In this document: positions 28,143 through 36,197 of the stretch, one piece after another | Layout of the letters: the number at the start of each line of letters is the position of its first letter | Position numbering within the stretch: the stretch's first letter is position 1 | NCBI RefSeq assembly: GCF_900107815.1 | Contig: NZ_FNRK01000008.1 | Coordinates: forward strand, 62,001 to 126,000 | DNA from: Eubacterium aggregans | Lineage (GTDB): Bacteria; Bacillota; Clostridia; Eubacteriales; Eubacteriaceae | DNA: 64,000 nt | Reading direction: 5' to 3' | The notes under the pieces: model-generated | What the model saw: only the letters and a program-made list of their open reading frames with translations | Told to the model about the DNA's origin: nothing | The model's database searches: none | Position numbers and translations under genes: made by a program

Positions 28143-29153
28143 ATGCCGAACGTCTATACACGTGGTGGCGATAAAGGTGAAACCGGCTTGTTCGGTGGTA
28201 ACCGCACACCCAAAGACGACATTCGCGTAGAAGCTTATGGGACCATGGATGAAGCCAATTCAGCCATCGGTATGGCTTACGCATTGTCGAAAGACGATGA
28301 TATCCGAGAAATCCTCCACCATGTACAGGAAAGAATTTTTGTTCTAGGCGCTGAACTCGCTAGTGATGAAAAGGGACGTGCAATGTTAACAGACCGCATT
28401 GAGCAGTCTGACATTGATTTCATGGAAAGTACCATGGAGCACTATCTGGCCATCATCGGACAGCAAAAAGCCTTTATCATTCCAGGAAAAAACCCTGCCT
28501 CTGCTGCACTGCACTATGCACGGACGGTGGTTAGGCGTGGAGAGCGACGGATTGTGACTTACCGTAGCCAGGAGCCGGATGTTCGTCCGGAAATGGTCAA
28601 GTTTGCTAATCGTCTGTCCGACTTGCTCTTCGTTCTGGCTCGGACAGAAGAGTTTGAAGAAACGATAAGGGAAGTTGTAAAGGGAATGGGAGACAAAATC
28701 GATTTAGGCGGAGGCACTGAAACATCTGGTGTGCCCCAAGAAGATCCGAAGAAATTGCTCACCATTGCAAAGCGTATAGCTGCTGCCTCTCGAGTAAAGG
28801 CTGAAGCTATGGGGGTTCCCATTGTTTTCTCCTGTGTGGACACTGGTGGAAACCTTGCTTATTATGAACGAATGGAAGATTCCCTTTTAGCAAGTATCGA
28901 TATTTCGCAAAATAAGGCATTTACAGCGAACGCGTTGAAATGCCCGACTAGCGTAGCCCATGATCTTGCAAAAGAAGACAGCCCACTTTTCGGAATTCAA
29001 TTCACAAATAATGGGCGTATCGTGACCTTTGGTGGCGGTTATCCCCTTATGGTGGATGGAAAACAGATTGGTGCAATCGGCGTGAGCGGCGGGACCGTTG
29101 ATGAAGATATGGCCATTGCAGAAGCGGGTCTGGCGATTTTAGAGTCAAAGTAA
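28143..29153 (+). CDS. pduO: PduO: ATP:cob(I)alamin adenosyltransferase with GlcG/DUF336 domain
   Basis: Makes adenosylcobalamin, the cofactor of diol dehydratase. Residues 1-185 are the PduO-type adenosyltransferase (TRGGDKGETGLFGGNR, FIIPGKNPASAALHYARTVVRRGER, FANRLSDLLFVLAR). Residues 200-336 are the GlcG/PduO C-terminal domain (DUF336), which binds haem in related proteins; here it has MGVPIVFSCVDTGGNLAYYERM and GGGYPLMVDGKQIGAIGVSGG. The full-length two-domain form is as in Salmonella. Strong GGGGGGAT-type Shine-Dalgarno. Confidence 0.95.
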   Translation: MPNVYTRGGDKGETGLFGGNRTPKDDIRVEAYGTMDEANSAIGMAYALSKDDDIREILHHVQERIFVLGAELASDEKGRAMLTDRIEQSDIDFMESTMEHYLAIIGQQKAFIIPGKNPASAALHYARTVVRRGERRIVTYRSQEPDVRPEMVKFANRLSDLLFVLARTEEFEETIREVVKGMGDKIDLGGGTETSGVPQEDPKKLLTIAKRIAAASRVKAEAMGVPIVFSCVDTGGNLAYYERMEDSLLASIDISQNKAFTANALKCPTSVAHDLAKEDSPLFGIQFTNNGRIVTFGGGYPLMVDGKQIGAIGVSGGTVDEDMAIAEAGLAILESK

Positions 29154-29177
29154 CAACTTATAAGGAGGACTGACAGG

Positions 29178-30587
29178 ATGAATATTGATACAACTGGCAT
29201 TGAACAGATTGTCAAAAAAGTAATGGAAAGCATCGACTTCGCAGAAGAAAACAACGTCCCTGTTGTTGATGGCGAATGTGGCATCTTCCAGGACATGAAC
29301 AATGCTATTGATGCTGCCTTTGCAGCTCAAAAAGAATACATGAAGCTACCCTTGGCAATGCGTTCAAAAATGATTGCAGCCATTCGGGAAACCATGAAGA
29401 AGAAAGACCATGCAGAAACCATTTGCCAGATGGCAGTGGAAGAAACCGGCATGGGTAATTTTGAAGATAAGCTCTTAAAGCAGTACTTAGCCGCTGATAA
29501 AACACCGGGTATGGAAGATTTAATGGCAGAAGCCTGGACCGGAGATGATGGGTTAACCTTACTCGAACTCTCTCCCTTTGGTGTCATCGGTTCAATCGCA
29601 CCGACCACCAACCCCAGCGAAACCATTATCAATAATTCCATCGGGATGTTAGCAGCCGGGAATGCTGTCGTTTTCGCTCCCCATCCAAAGGCTGTTAAGA
29701 CCAGTAACTACTGTGTAAAGCTCATCAATGAAGCCATTAAATCTGTGGGCGGTCCTGCTAATTTGATCGTTTCAACCGCAGCACCGACTTTGGAAAGCTC
29801 TCAGGTTATGATGGCCCATCCAAAGATCAGAATGCTGTGTGCTACCGGTGGTCCTGGGGTTGTTAAATCTGTTCTGTCCAGTGGTAAAAAAGCCATTGGT
29901 GCTGGCGCGGGTAACCCACCAGCCCTGGTTGATGAAACTGCTGATATTGAAAAGGCCGGAAAGGATATCGTCGATGGCTGCTGCTTCGACAATAACCTGC
30001 CCTGTATCGCAGAAAAAGAAGTTGTCGTCGTGGACCAGGTCGCAGATTACCTGATCTTCAACATGAAAAAACATGGTGCATTCGAAATCACTGACAAAAA
30101 GGTCATTGATGCCCTGGCAGACATGGTTTGCCCTGAAGGAAGACTGAGCCGTGATTTCGTGGGTAAGAGTGCAAAATACATTGCCGCAGCTGCTGGCATT
30201 GATGTACCGGAAGATACGCGTGTGCTGATTATGGAAGCACCGGCTGATCATCTCTTGGTCGTTGAAGAATTAATGATGCCTATCCTGCCCATCGTCCGTG
30301 TCGCAAATGTTGATGAAGGTATCGATTTGGCCTGTGAACTGGAACATGGTAATCGCCATACTGCAATTATGCACTCCAAAAATGTGGATAAGCTGACTGA
30401 AATGTCCAAGCGTATCCAGACGACTATCTTTGTAAAGAATGGTCCGTCCTATGCCGGTATTGGGGTAGGTGGAGAAGGTTATACCACATTCACGATTGCT
30501 GGACCGACCGGTGAAGGTCTGACATCTGCAAAATCCTTTGCCAGAAGAAGAAGATGTGTCTTGGTTGGAGGATTTGATATTAAATAA
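29178..30587 (+). CDS. pduP: CoA-acylating propionaldehyde dehydrogenase
   Basis: Oxidises propionaldehyde with NAD+ and CoA to propionyl-CoA within the compartment. 469 residues of the aldehyde dehydrogenase superfamily, with catalytic Cys in DNNLPCIAEKE near residue 276 and TGGPGVVKSVLSSGKKAIGAGAGNPPALVD. Residues 1-18 (TTGIEQIVKKVMESIDF) are the encapsulation peptide first described for PduP. NADH it makes must be reoxidised, yet no PduQ alcohol dehydrogenase is in the operon; PduS or a distant enzyme may do this. Shine-Dalgarno AAGGAGG. Confidence 0.96.
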   Translation: MNIDTTGIEQIVKKVMESIDFAEENNVPVVDGECGIFQDMNNAIDAAFAAQKEYMKLPLAMRSKMIAAIRETMKKKDHAETICQMAVEETGMGNFEDKLLKQYLAADKTPGMEDLMAEAWTGDDGLTLLELSPFGVIGSIAPTTNPSETIINNSIGMLAAGNAVVFAPHPKAVKTSNYCVKLINEAIKSVGGPANLIVSTAAPTLESSQVMMAHPKIRMLCATGGPGVVKSVLSSGKKAIGAGAGNPPALVDETADIEKAGKDIVDGCCFDNNLPCIAEKEVVVVDQVADYLIFNMKKHGAFEITDKKVIDALADMVCPEGRLSRDFVGKSAKYIAAAAGIDVPEDTRVLIMEAPADHLLVVEELMMPILPIVRVANVDEGIDLACELEHGNRHTAIMHSKNVDKLTEMSKRIQTTIFVKNGPSYAGIGVGGEGYTTFTIAGPTGEGLTSAKSFARRRRCVLVGGFDIK

Positions 30588-30601
30588 CAGGAGTGTTATT
30601 C

Positions 30602-31927
30602 ATGAGCTCAAATTTAGTTGAAATTGTCAAAAGTGCCGGCATCGTCGGTGCTGGTGGGGCGACTTTCCCGACCCATGTGAAAATTGATGCTGAAGTTGAA
30701 ATTGTGATCGTGAATGGTGCTGAGTGTGAGCCTTTGTTAAGGGTTGATCAACAACTTATGGATTTGAGAGCCCACCACATGCTGGTGGCTCTCAAAGCCG
30801 TAATGGATCAAACCGGCGCAAAGCAAGGAATCGTCGGTTTAAAAAAGAAATACACGCCGGCCATTGGGGCTCTGAATAAGGAACTTCCACAATTTCCTGG
30901 CATTAAGCTCCATATCATGAACAATTTCTATCCGGCAGGAGACGAACAAACCCTCGTGTATGATGCGACGGGTAGAATCGTCCCTGAAGGTGGTATTCCA
31001 TTAAATGTTGGAACTTTAGTCATTAATGTAGAGACACTTTTAAATATTTATGATATGATGGTAGACGAAAAACCGGTCATTGACAAATATATAACTGTGA
31101 CGGGATGCGTCCAAAAGGAAATTACCACCCAGGTACCTCTGGGAATTACGGTGCGTGAAGCCTTGGAATTGGCGGGGGGACCCACTATTTCTGATTTCGT
31201 TATTATCAATGGCGGACCCATGATGGGGAAAATTGTTGATATTGACTCCTTCATTACGAAGGGGACGAAGGGGTTGATCGTTTTACCGAAAGACCACTCT
31301 TTGATTATATCTAAGACCAAAAGTGTCCAGGATACAATCAAATTAGCGGCAATGGCTTGTATGCAATGCTCATTGTGTACGGAGCTGTGTCCGCGCTATG
31401 CACTCGGCCATAATCTGGAACCGCATAAATTGATGCGGATTGCAGCCTATGGTTCGACCTGCGATATGACCACCCAAGCCACCAACGCTTTCTTATGCTG
31501 TGAATGTGGCTTATGTCAATATGCCTGTGTTATGGACCTCCAACCCTGGAAGTTCAACCAGGTACTCAAACGCGAACTGGGTGCAAAGGGAATTAAAAAC
31601 CCGCACCACAACCATCCTGACAAAGCAGATCCCTTTAAAGATGATAAGAAGTACGATGTCCATCGTCTGATTACGCGTCTGGGGTTAGATGCTTATGATA
31701 AACCGGCTCCAATGGTAGAGTGTAAAAAGACCTTCACTGCGGTCAATTTACAGTTAGGCCAGCATATTGGTGCACCAGCAGAACCGGTCGTCAGTGTTGG
31801 CGATGAAGTGAAGCGGGGACAGCTGATTGGAGAAATTCCAGAAGGCAAACTCAGCGCACGCTTGTTCGCAAGTATTGATGGCAGGGTAACGGCCATCAAA
31901 GATGGTGTTATTACCATCGAGTCCTAA
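30602..31927 (+). CDS. pduS: PduS cobalamin reductase / RnfC-like Fe-S flavoprotein
   Basis: A 441-residue flavoprotein that reduces corrinoid for PduO and may move electrons through the shell. An RnfC/NuoF-like N-terminus (GIVGAGGATFPTHVK) is followed by an SLBB-type domain and two [4Fe-4S] sites: CMQCSLCTELCPR near residue 257 and CCECGLCQYACVM near 300. A C-terminal domain resembles the barrel-sandwich part of RnfC. Start at 30602 with AGGAG upstream; the frame also allows an earlier codon at 30593, which lies inside the ribosome-binding site. PduS in enterics interacts with PduO and PduT. Confidence 0.94.
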   Translation: MSSNLVEIVKSAGIVGAGGATFPTHVKIDAEVEIVIVNGAECEPLLRVDQQLMDLRAHHMLVALKAVMDQTGAKQGIVGLKKKYTPAIGALNKELPQFPGIKLHIMNNFYPAGDEQTLVYDATGRIVPEGGIPLNVGTLVINVETLLNIYDMMVDEKPVIDKYITVTGCVQKEITTQVPLGITVREALELAGGPTISDFVIINGGPMMGKIVDIDSFITKGTKGLIVLPKDHSLIISKTKSVQDTIKLAAMACMQCSLCTELCPRYALGHNLEPHKLMRIAAYGSTCDMTTQATNAFLCCECGLCQYACVMDLQPWKFNQVLKRELGAKGIKNPHHNHPDKADPFKDDKKYDVHRLITRLGLDAYDKPAPMVECKKTFTAVNLQLGQHIGAPAEPVVSVGDEVKRGQLIGEIPEGKLSARLFASIDGRVTAIKDGVITIES

Positions 31928-31950
31928 ATATTTAAACAAGGGGGATAATT

Positions 31951-32904
31951 ATGGACTTCACAATGTTAATTACCGCATTTGGCGGCGGCCTTCTGGCTGC
32001 TGCAATCGGCGGGGTTCCGTCATTCGTATTTACAGGGTTAACCGTTTTAGCTGCCGTTTTCGGTGGTGAAGCTGGTGCACCCATCGTATCCTTTATCAGC
32101 TTCGGTTCCTTCTTTGGGCCTCACGTGGCCTTTGGTGGTGCTGTCGCTGCTGCTGCCTACGCTAAACAAAAAGGCGTTCTGGACAATGGTCAAGATATCG
32201 TAACTCCGTTATTCCAGACCCAGGATCCTATGGTTTTAGTAATGGGTGGTGTCTTTGGTATTATTGGTTTTGTTATTCAGTGGCTGCTTAGTGCAGTTCT
32301 TGGCGGAATGGTCTTTGGCCTGGTTGGCTGGACAGATACTGTTGCTTTAACAGTTGTTATCTCCGGCATCCTCGTTCGCCTTATCTTCACAAAATCTGGT
32401 GTTATCGGCAAATATGACGGTGCAGAACCGCGGAAATTCTTCCCATCTGGGCAACGTCTTTCCTTCTTAATCGTCGTTGGTTTAGGTATCGGTGTTGCCA
32501 TTGGTGGTGCTGCTGCCAGCTTAGGTCTTTTAGCTGCTGATGGCGATGCTGCTGCATTAGCTCTCTTCAGCAACATTGGCGTTATCGGTTTCGGTATCGC
32601 TGCTGTGTCCTTGGCATTCCTGTGCATGGGTCTTCCTCTCGAAGGATATCACCATGTTATCCTGCCTGCCGGTACAACCGCAATGATCCTGTTCATGGCT
32701 ACCCTTAATCCCTTCGTCGCCGTTATCGGCGGTGCTGTGATGGGTGTCATCACCTCCTTATGGGGTGAATTCATGGGCATGACCTTCAATAGCTATGCAG
32801 ATTCTCACATTGACCCTCCTGCCGCAACCATCTGGGTATGGCAGTTAGTTAACTTCTGCCTGCTGGCAATGATGTTCCCAGCAGCTGGCGTGTTTGCTGC
32901 ATAA
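31951..32904 (+). CDS. Polytopic membrane protein of unknown family within the pdu operon
   Basis: A 317-residue, very hydrophobic protein with about eight to nine predicted membrane segments, rich in Gly and Ala pairs (GGGLLAAAIGG, FGGAVAAAAYA, GGAAASLGLLAADG). Loops include a basic stretch near residues 145-170 and EGYHHVILPAGTT near 230. No transporter motif is recognised; it is not a MIP channel like PduF. It shares the high-expression codon pattern of the operon and sits between pduS (24 bases upstream) and pduT, with a GGGGG Shine-Dalgarno. A role in uptake of diol or a B12 precursor, release of product, or membrane-linked redox with PduS is possible; none is shown. Confidence 0.7.
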   Translation: MDFTMLITAFGGGLLAAAIGGVPSFVFTGLTVLAAVFGGEAGAPIVSFISFGSFFGPHVAFGGAVAAAAYAKQKGVLDNGQDIVTPLFQTQDPMVLVMGGVFGIIGFVIQWLLSAVLGGMVFGLVGWTDTVALTVVISGILVRLIFTKSGVIGKYDGAEPRKFFPSGQRLSFLIVVGLGIGVAIGGAAASLGLLAADGDAAALALFSNIGVIGFGIAAVSLAFLCMGLPLEGYHHVILPAGTTAMILFMATLNPFVAVIGGAVMGVITSLWGEFMGMTFNSYADSHIDPPAATIWVWQLVNFCLLAMMFPAAGVFAA

Positions 32905-32967
32905 TCATTAAGACAAAGCCTTTAATCTCTAGGATTAACTATTCACAGTAAAGAAAGAAGTGGTATT

Positions 32968-33516
32968 TTGAAAAAAGCAATAGGTTTTATTGAATTTAAA
33001 AGTATTCCTATCGGTATCGAAGCCACTGATCAGATGTTGAAATCCGGTAATGTTGATTTAATTTCGGCCTCACCACTTTGCCCAGGGAAATATGTTACCC
33101 TTATTTCCGGCGATGTTGGAGCCGTAAGATCTTCAATCAAGAACGGAGAACATGTCGGTGGAATCTATGTTCTCGAATCCCACGTTATTCCGAACATCCA
33201 TAAGGATGTGCTACCCGCTTTATTGGGTGCGGGGGAAGTCGAAGAGGTCAAATCACTTGGTATTATTGAAACAATTAATGCGATATCCTCAATTGTGGTG
33301 GCTGATGCAGCAGTGAAGTCTTCAAATGTTGACTTAATTGAAATCAGAATCGCCCGTGGCTTAGGTGGTAAAGGATACGTATTACTGACTGGGGAAGTTT
33401 CCTCTGTTAAAACAGCTGTTAAGGCTGCTCAGGTGGAAATGGAAGAATACGGTGTTATTACAAGTTACTCCGTTATTCCTTCACCTCATAAGGATATCAA
33501 GCAGGTTATCTTCTAG
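32968..33516 (+). CDS. pduT: Microcompartment Fe-S shell protein PduT
   Basis: A tandem BMC (BMC-T) protein of 182 residues; in characterised PduT the trimer carries one [4Fe-4S] cluster at the pore bound by a Cys from each subunit. Here SPLCPGKYVTL near residue 38 supplies that Cys. First BMC domain about 1-85, second about 90-180 (SLGIIETINAISSIVVADAA). The start appears to be TTG at 32968, since no ATG or GTG fits with the conserved KKAIGFIEF; a weak AAGAAG is upstream. With PduS it could pass electrons across the shell. Confidence 0.93.
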   Translation: MKKAIGFIEFKSIPIGIEATDQMLKSGNVDLISASPLCPGKYVTLISGDVGAVRSSIKNGEHVGGIYVLESHVIPNIHKDVLPALLGAGEVEEVKSLGIIETINAISSIVVADAAVKSSNVDLIEIRIARGLGGKGYVLLTGEVSSVKTAVKAAQVEMEEYGVITSYSVIPSPHKDIKQVIF

Positions 33517-33528
33517 AACACAAATGTG

Positions 33529-33594
33529 TTTAGGCGGGGCTTCGGCCCTGCCTAAATCGATTCGGACTTGTTTTTTACAAAGGCTTTTGTAAAA
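33529..33594 (+). other. Two hairpins between pduT and parA-like gene
   Basis: The first (33529-33556) has a 12-bp stem (arm TTTAGGCGGGGC, one G-U pair) with a UUCG loop but no adjoining T-run. The second (33573-33594) has a 9-bp stem TTTTACAAA/TTTGTAAAA with a four-base loop. They may cause partial termination or processing, lowering expression of the downstream parA-like pair relative to the shell genes. Confidence 0.6.
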
Positions 33595-33636
33595 GAGCCC
33601 TTATAAAAAACAAAACCATCAAGAAAGGTGGACCAC

Positions 33637-34407
33637 GTGAAGACAATCAGTTTTTTTAATCTAAAGGGAGGCTGCGGTAAAACGACCTCTGCGGTAAATC
33701 TGGGCTTCCTTTTAGGGGAAAAGCTCAAAGCACAGGGAAAGAAACTGTTATATATTGATTGTGATATGCAGAGTAATCTGACCAACTCTCTCATGGAGTA
33801 TGATTTGGATCGCCCATGTATCTATCATCTCTTCACGGACGAAAATGATGTGCATGAGGTCATTTATCCAGTACGGGATAACATCGATATCATACCGTCC
33901 AGTCTTTTAATGGCCACCATCGAACCGCGTCTGGCGAGCATGTACGGTCGGGAGTTCGTCTTGAAACGAAAGCTTGAAGAAATCCAGGATGATTACGCCT
34001 ACTGCATTATCGATTGTTCACCATCGTTTAGTATTGTCACCACCAATGCGCTGATCATCACGGATGATATTTTCATTCCGGTTCAAACGGAATATTATGC
34101 CGTGGATGGAGTCCATCTTTTGGAGGAAACACTGGAATATGTCAGTAAATCCCTTGGAGTTAGCAAAAGCATTTCCTTACTCTTTGCAACCCTCCATGAC
34201 ACACGGAATAATATAAATAATTTGCAGTACGATAATTTGAAAGCCGCCTTTGGGGAGCGATTTATGGATAGCACCATTCGAAAGAATATTTCTTTGGTGG
34301 AATCGCCCATATTCAAACAATCCATCTTTGAATATAAGCCCAAAGCAAGGGGAGCTGAGGATTATCAACGATTATTCAAAGAGATTGAAGCAAAAGGGGG
34401 ATTTTAA
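33637..34407 (+). CDS. ParA/MinD-type ATPase, probable microcompartment positioning (McdA-like)
   Basis: A roughly 256-residue ParA ATPase. It has the deviant Walker A with signature Lys (FNLKGGCGKTTSAVN), the A' motif YIDCDMQSN and Walker B YCIIDCSPSFS. ParA proteins form ATP-dependent gradients on the nucleoid or membrane and distribute cargo. There is no ParB or parS, and no plasmid or chromosome-segregation gene here; it follows pduT and is coupled (stop and next ATG within the same few bases) to a helical repeat protein. By analogy with McdA of carboxysomes I infer that it spaces Pdu microcompartments. GTG start at 33637 with AAGAAAGG upstream gives MKTISFF; an earlier GTG at 33628 is within the ribosome-binding site. 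Confidence 0.85.
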   Translation: MKTISFFNLKGGCGKTTSAVNLGFLLGEKLKAQGKKLLYIDCDMQSNLTNSLMEYDLDRPCIYHLFTDENDVHEVIYPVRDNIDIIPSSLLMATIEPRLASMYGREFVLKRKLEEIQDDYAYCIIDCSPSFSIVTTNALIITDDIFIPVQTEYYAVDGVHLLEETLEYVSKSLGVSKSISLLFATLHDTRNNINNLQYDNLKAAFGERFMDSTIRKNISLVESPIFKQSIFEYKPKARGAEDYQRLFKEIEAKGGF

Positions 34408-35153
34408 TGGCACGGAAAAGTAAGCTTAAATCAGAACTAAAGAATCATAACAGCACCATTAAAGAAAAAAATGAAATTGCATCGAAGGTCATTGCTGAAG
34501 AAGAAACCAAGAAGATGGGGGAAGAAACTGTGGGTTTGGTGGACGATTTAAAGAAAAAGGTAAAAGAAGCAGTGACACCGAAGGAACAAGACAATGCAGC
34601 TATTCTGAAAGAAGCGGCAGAAGATACAAGAAAAAAAGCTGATGCAGAAGCCGAAGCGAAGGCGGCGGCAGAAGCCAAGAAAAAGGCCGATGAAGAAGCC
34701 AAAGCGAAGGCGGCAGCAGAAGCCAAGAAAAAGGCCGATGAAGAAGCTAAAGCGAAGGCGGCAGCAGAAGCCAAGAAAAAAGCCGAGGAAGAAGCTAAAG
34801 CGAAGGCAGCGGCGGAAGCCAAGAAAAAGGCTGAGGAAGAAGCTAAAGCGAAGGCGGCAGCAGAAGCCAAGAAAAAGGCTGAGGAAGAAGCTAAAGCGAA
34901 GGCAGCGGCGGAAGCCAAGAAAAAGGCTGAGGAAGAAGCTAAAGCGAAGGCGGCGGCGGAAGCCAAGAAAAAGGCCGAGGAAGAAGCCAAAGCGAAAGCA
35001 GCGGCAGAAGCCAAAAAGAAGGCTGAAGCAGAGGCTGCGGCAAAAGCAGAACTAGAAGCTCGAGAAAAAGCAGAGGCTGAGGCCCGGGCAAAGGCTGAAG
35101 CGGAAGCGGCTAAGAAAAAGGCAATGAAAGAATTGCCCATGTATCTCCTTTAA
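34407..35153 (+). CDS. TolA-like helical repeat protein, candidate ParA partner (McdB-like)
   Basis: A 248-residue protein with no recognisable enzymatic domain. Residues 1-30 are basic and polar (MARKSKLKSELK), like the N-terminal peptides with which ParA partners stimulate ATPase. Residues 79-206 are eight copies of a 16-residue unit (EEEAKAKAAAEAKKKA), predicted to form a long Lys/Glu single helix or coiled coil as in TolA domain II. Residues 207-240 are a degenerate continuation, and the tail KELPMYLL is the only hydrophobic patch, a plausible docking peptide. It starts at the A of the parA-like stop (TAATG overlap), so the two are made together. No membrane anchor, so it is not TolA itself. 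The link to the microcompartment is inference. Confidence 0.75.
   Translation: MARKSKLKSELKNHNSTIKEKNEIASKVIAEEETKKMGEETVGLVDDLKKKVKEAVTPKEQDNAAILKEAAEDTRKKADAEAEAKAAAEAKKKADEEAKAKAAAEAKKKADEEAKAKAAAEAKKKAEEEAKAKAAAEAKKKAEEEAKAKAAAEAKKKAEEEAKAKAAAEAKKKAEEEAKAKAAAEAKKKAEEEAKAKAAAEAKKKAEAEAAAKAELEAREKAEAEARAKAEAEAAKKKAMKELPMYLL
34641..35024 (+). repeat. Eight tandem 48-bp repeats inside the helical repeat gene
   Basis: Eight in-register 48-base units encoding the 16-residue Lys/Glu/Ala repeat, differing mainly at third positions (GCC/GCT, GAT/GAG). The high identity suggests recent slippage or recombination, so copy number may vary between strains. Confidence 0.92.
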
Positions 35154-35160
35154 AAATTAG

Positions 35161-35193
35161 AAGACCCGATGCTAAGGCATCGGGTCTTTTTTT
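35161..35193 (+). terminator. Bidirectional terminator at the end of the pdu/parA region
   Basis: A 12-bp stem (AAGACCCGATGC, 35161-35172, with 35177-35188), TAAG loop and a T-run. It overlaps the stop codon of the convergent EamA gene and can serve both strands. Confidence 0.88.
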
Positions 35194-36074
35194 ACGGGAT
35201 TCTTTCGTAAAAAAGATAATTTCGTTTCAGAAATAATAATGGCAATGAAAATGATGAAAAATCCCAGGAATAAACGACCACTCATTTGCTCGCCGTAGAA
35301 TAACACCGAGAAAAGGACACCGAATACGGATTCCAGACTGAGAATGATGGAGGCGGATGAAGGATTCTCCCATTTCAAGCCGATGTTTTGGAATAAAAGG
35401 GCGATGGTCGTGGCGAAAACCCCGAGATAAACCAGCTGATAAAAACAATCCGAGGGAATGACCGTGGGCCAGGTTTCTGTGGTCAAACCGATAATCCAGC
35501 AGAAGAGCGCCGCATAGCCGAATTGTAAAATGGTAATCAGTGTCATATCCCGACCAATGCCGAGCTTGGCTACGGCCACGATGTGTAAGGCATAGAATAA
35601 CCCGCTGAGTAAGGAAAAGGAATCCCCAAAGGTGATACTAAAGCCGCCGCTTAGGCTGACCAGGCCAATCCCCCCAATACACAAAAAAGCAGCCAGAATA
35701 TTATACCCATCCGGTCGGCGTTTATCGACAATCCAATATAAAAAAGGAACGATGACGCAGTATACCGCGGTTAAAAAAGCGTTTTTCCCAGGGGTGGTAT
35801 CCGTTAGACCTAGGGTTTGAATGCCGTAGGCCATCGCAAGGAAAAAACCGATGACCGCCCCAATTTTAAGATATTCCCAATTCAGGTTCTTAAGCCGCTT
35901 AAAGAAAAATAGAGACAACAGCACGAATCCGATGGTAAATCGTATGGCCAAAAGCAAACTCGGCGGAAAAACATCCACCACATTTTTCATGACGAAAAAA
36001 GAACTGCCCCAGATTAAAGCAGCCGCGAACAAGGTGATTTTAGCATAAATCGAATGTTTGGTTGAAGTTTTCAC
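35172..36074 (-). CDS. EamA/DMT-family permease
   Basis: About 300 residues with ten predicted membrane helices in two EamA repeats (first around residues 10-140, second around 150-285). Motifs: LIWGSSFFVMKNVVD near the start, and PSSASIILSLESVFGVLFSVLFYGE in the second repeat. Drug/metabolite transporter superfamily, typically exporting amino acids or metabolites; the substrate is unknown. I set the start at GTG 36074, which has GGAGG five bases upstream; ATG at 36101 has no ribosome-binding site. Transcribed against the pdu operon, with a shared terminator. Nothing links it to the Pdu system. Confidence 0.88.
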   Translation of the reverse strand: MKTSTKHSIYAKITLFAAALIWGSSFFVMKNVVDVFPPSLLLAIRFTIGFVLLSLFFFKRLKNLNWEYLKIGAVIGFFLAMAYGIQTLGLTDTTPGKNAFLTAVYCVIVPFLYWIVDKRRPDGYNILAAFLCIGGIGLVSLSGGFSITFGDSFSLLSGLFYALHIVAVAKLGIGRDMTLITILQFGYAALFCWIIGLTTETWPTVIPSDCFYQLVYLGVFATTIALLFQNIGLKWENPSSASIILSLESVFGVLFSVLFYGEQMSGRLFLGFFIIFIAIIISETKLSFLRKNPVKKDPMP

Positions 36075-36197
36075 GTCGACCTCCAGTGTATGATTATTCA
36101 TTATAACGGATATTTCCCAGGGGGTAAAGCTCTAATACAGGATTGTGCTGAAAGAAATTGCAGAACACAAACTAATACCCCAAAGGGGAGCAGATTA

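Noticed and set aside
33637-34407. Plasmid or chromosome partition ParA
   Set aside because: No ParB, no parS-like repeats and no replication gene accompany it; the partner is a helical repeat protein and the context is a microcompartment operon.
34641-35024. CRISPR array
   Set aside because: The 48-bp units are contiguous coding repeats with no spacers and no cas genes.
34445-35140. 231-codon open frame on the minus strand opposite the Lys/Glu repeat gene
   Set aside because: It is an artefact of the 48-bp repeat, with low-complexity Ala/Ser/Phe protein and no ribosome-binding site; the + strand frame is coupled to the ParA gene.
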